Part shown: in pieces, positions 5,916 to 7,071 of the stretch | How the letters are laid out: every line of letters starts with the position of its first letter | How positions within the stretch are numbered: position 1 is the stretch's first letter | Origin: Acidobacteriota bacterium | GTDB taxonomy: Bacteria > Acidobacteriota > Terriglobia > Acidiferrales > UBA7541 | Assembly: GCA_003224135.1 (NCBI GenBank) | Contig: QHYO01000346.1 | Span: 1 to 7,071, forward strand | Reading direction: 5' to 3' | Length of the DNA: 7,071 nucleotides | Position numbers and translations under genes: made by a program | Notes under the pieces: generated by a model | Told to the model about the DNA's origin: nothing | The model's input: only the letters and a program-made list of their open reading frames with translations | The model's database searches: none

Positions 5916-5938
5916 GTGGGTTACATTGGTCGCGAGAT

Positions 5939-7071
5939 TTACTTCTCGGCGGGCTGAGTGCGTTGCAGCGTGAAGAGCTGCGTTTGATCGGCTTGAACGG
6001 CGTGAAGGAAGGTGTTCAAGTCTGGGGCGCGTGCTGTGGGAATTTGCGAAGCGATGAAGCGCAGCTTGCGTGCTGCGTGGATTGCGTTTCCGTCTGTTGA
6101 GTATTTTGATGAAAATGTGGCGTAGTCCCGTTCCACAGCTGTGCCCGTAGGCGGCTGCCCGCTGGTTCCTTGCGGCAGCTGCACGGTCGCGGTCAGCTCA
6201 ATCTCCATTGGCGTGCCGAGATCGATGGAGTTTTTTCCAGAAATGTTCGCTGAGTCTGATGGTGCCTCGGGCAGGCCGGGCAGCGGTAGTAGGGCAGGAA
6301 TCCGAACTGTTTTTTTGGACCAATCCACGAATTTCGGCTGGGAAAGTTCGTAGTCAACGACAAACGGCTCTTTCGTCGCATAGGGATCAGACGCAGTTAT
6401 GTTGACAATCTGCCCGCGGAAGCCGTCGGAAATGGCCATCAGCTGCGCAACGTCCTTCCATTTTTCTTTAGGCGTTTTATGGAACGCCACGCGAAGCAGC
6501 AGTTCATTTTCGCCGAGCATCACGTAATGCACTTTCGCTGTCAAATTACCATCAGCGCTTAGAGAAGCGTCGACGTTCACCTTCTGCGAGGAACGGTAAA
6601 ACAGTCGCTTGGGGATAGTTTGCCAAAGCTCTTGAGCTGTCGATCCGACCACAAAAATCCGCTTGCCGCGAAATTCCGCGGGAATCATGCCTTCCGGCGC
6701 AACCTCAGAGTTCAAATCTGACCAGGGTCCCAGCGTCACAGCGAAGCCCCTCGTGAGCAGATATCTGAAGCTTGCCGGCGAAGGAGGGTCGTCTTTAGGT
6801 TGTTCAGCGGAGTCCGAAACGAAGCCCGCGTCTGCAGATCCGAGCGCTGCGGTGAAAAGGACGACTTTGTCTTCAGCTGACGCATACCGCGACTTCAGAA
6901 TTTCAGTCGGCCTGCGTGTCCGAAAACCAGTTGCGTCGAGTGGCAGGTCAACGGTTCTGATTCTCTGTGCGACGAACTCGTAGGCTTCGCCAACTTCGCC
7001 GTCGACCGCGCCATGCCAAAATTCGGACGATCTTTCATGCACTGCAATCAGTTCGTCTTTGTTCGGAGTAA
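5939..7071 (-). CDS. DUF3857/transglutaminase-like protein, probable pseudoenzyme (5' truncated by window edge)
   Basis: The frame is open through the right edge, so the N-terminus (expected signal peptide and DUF3857 domain) is outside the window; 376 residues are visible and the GTG at 7042 is internal. Numbered from that GTG, residues about 20-120 resemble the transglutaminase-like core that follows DUF3857: RIRTVDLPL, then ILKSRYASAEDKVVLFTAAL, then PSPASFRYLL and SDLNSEVAPEG. As I remember the family, active members carry RYGDCKDKA and FNHV at these places. Here the Cys position is Ala56 and the His position is Tyr94, while Asp109 may survive. The remaining about 240 residues look like the beta-rich C-terminal region of these proteins and end near NTFLHAVQADQ. 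Proteins of this kind are usually exported. It converges with frr; the partner gene and exact function are unknown. Confidence 0.7.
   Translation of the reverse strand, partial: TPNKDELIAVHERSSEFWHGAVDGEVGEAYEFVAQRIRTVDLPLDATGFRTRRPTEILKSRYASAEDKVVLFTAALGSADAGFVSDSAEQPKDDPPSPASFRYLLTRGFAVTLGPWSDLNSEVAPEGMIPAEFRGKRIFVVGSTAQELWQTIPKRLFYRSSQKVNVDASLSADGNLTAKVHYVMLGENELLLRVAFHKTPKEKWKDVAQLMAISDGFRGQIVNITASDPYATKEPFVVDYELSQPKFVDWSKKTVRIPALLPLPGLPEAPSDSANISGKNSIDLGTPMEIELTATVQLPQGTSGQPPTGTAVERDYATFSSKYSTDGNAIHAARKLRFIASQIPTARAPDLNTFLHAVQADQTQLFTLQRTQPAEK

Noticed and set aside
5856..5938. A bidirectional terminator serving both frr and the - strand gene
   Set aside because: Read on the - strand, the hairpin is not followed by a T run, so only + strand termination is supported.

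Overview
The window looks like a chromosomal segment of a member of the Acidobacteriota, probably class Terriglobia. The grounds are an Oar-like TonB-dependent receptor, a DUF3857/transglutaminase-like protein, moderately high GC by eye, and ribosomal proteins that read as ordinary bacterial forms. The phylum is inferred from gene content and remembered family resemblance, not from a search.

Layout: (1) positions 1-1122 hold the C-terminal part of an outer-membrane TonB-dependent receptor entering from the left, closed by a long hairpin. (2) A near-consensus sigma-70 promoter at 1262-1290 starts a translation cluster on the + strand: rplM (L13), rpsI (S9), rpsB (S2), tsf (EF-Ts), pyrH (UMP kinase) and frr (ribosome recycling factor). 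This order is a familiar bacterial one. (3) On the - strand, converging on frr, is the C-terminal portion of a DUF3857/transglutaminase-like protein that runs off the right edge.

The cluster is not one tight operon. Every spacer before pyrH is long (241, 180, 142 and 159 bases) and contains hairpins. Rho-independent terminator-like structures follow rpsB, tsf and frr, and pyrH has its own extended -10 promoter. Only pyrH and frr are close together (42 bases). The rpsI leader holds two mutually exclusive hairpins, one followed by five T just before the Shine-Dalgarno. The rpsB leader holds three hairpins, one a stem of up to 12 bp capped by GAAA. These are candidates for ribosomal-protein autoregulation.

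Two genes need care. The tsf reading frame is broken by one surplus base near 4097. Removing it restores a normal EF-Ts of 222 residues, so a sequencing or assembly error is the likeliest cause. The - strand protein has lost two of the three residues expected of a transglutaminase catalytic triad and is probably a pseudoenzyme. I found no mobile element, CRISPR array, tRNA or rRNA, and no clear candidate for a wholly new multi-gene system. The best leads are the leader RNAs and the pseudoenzyme.
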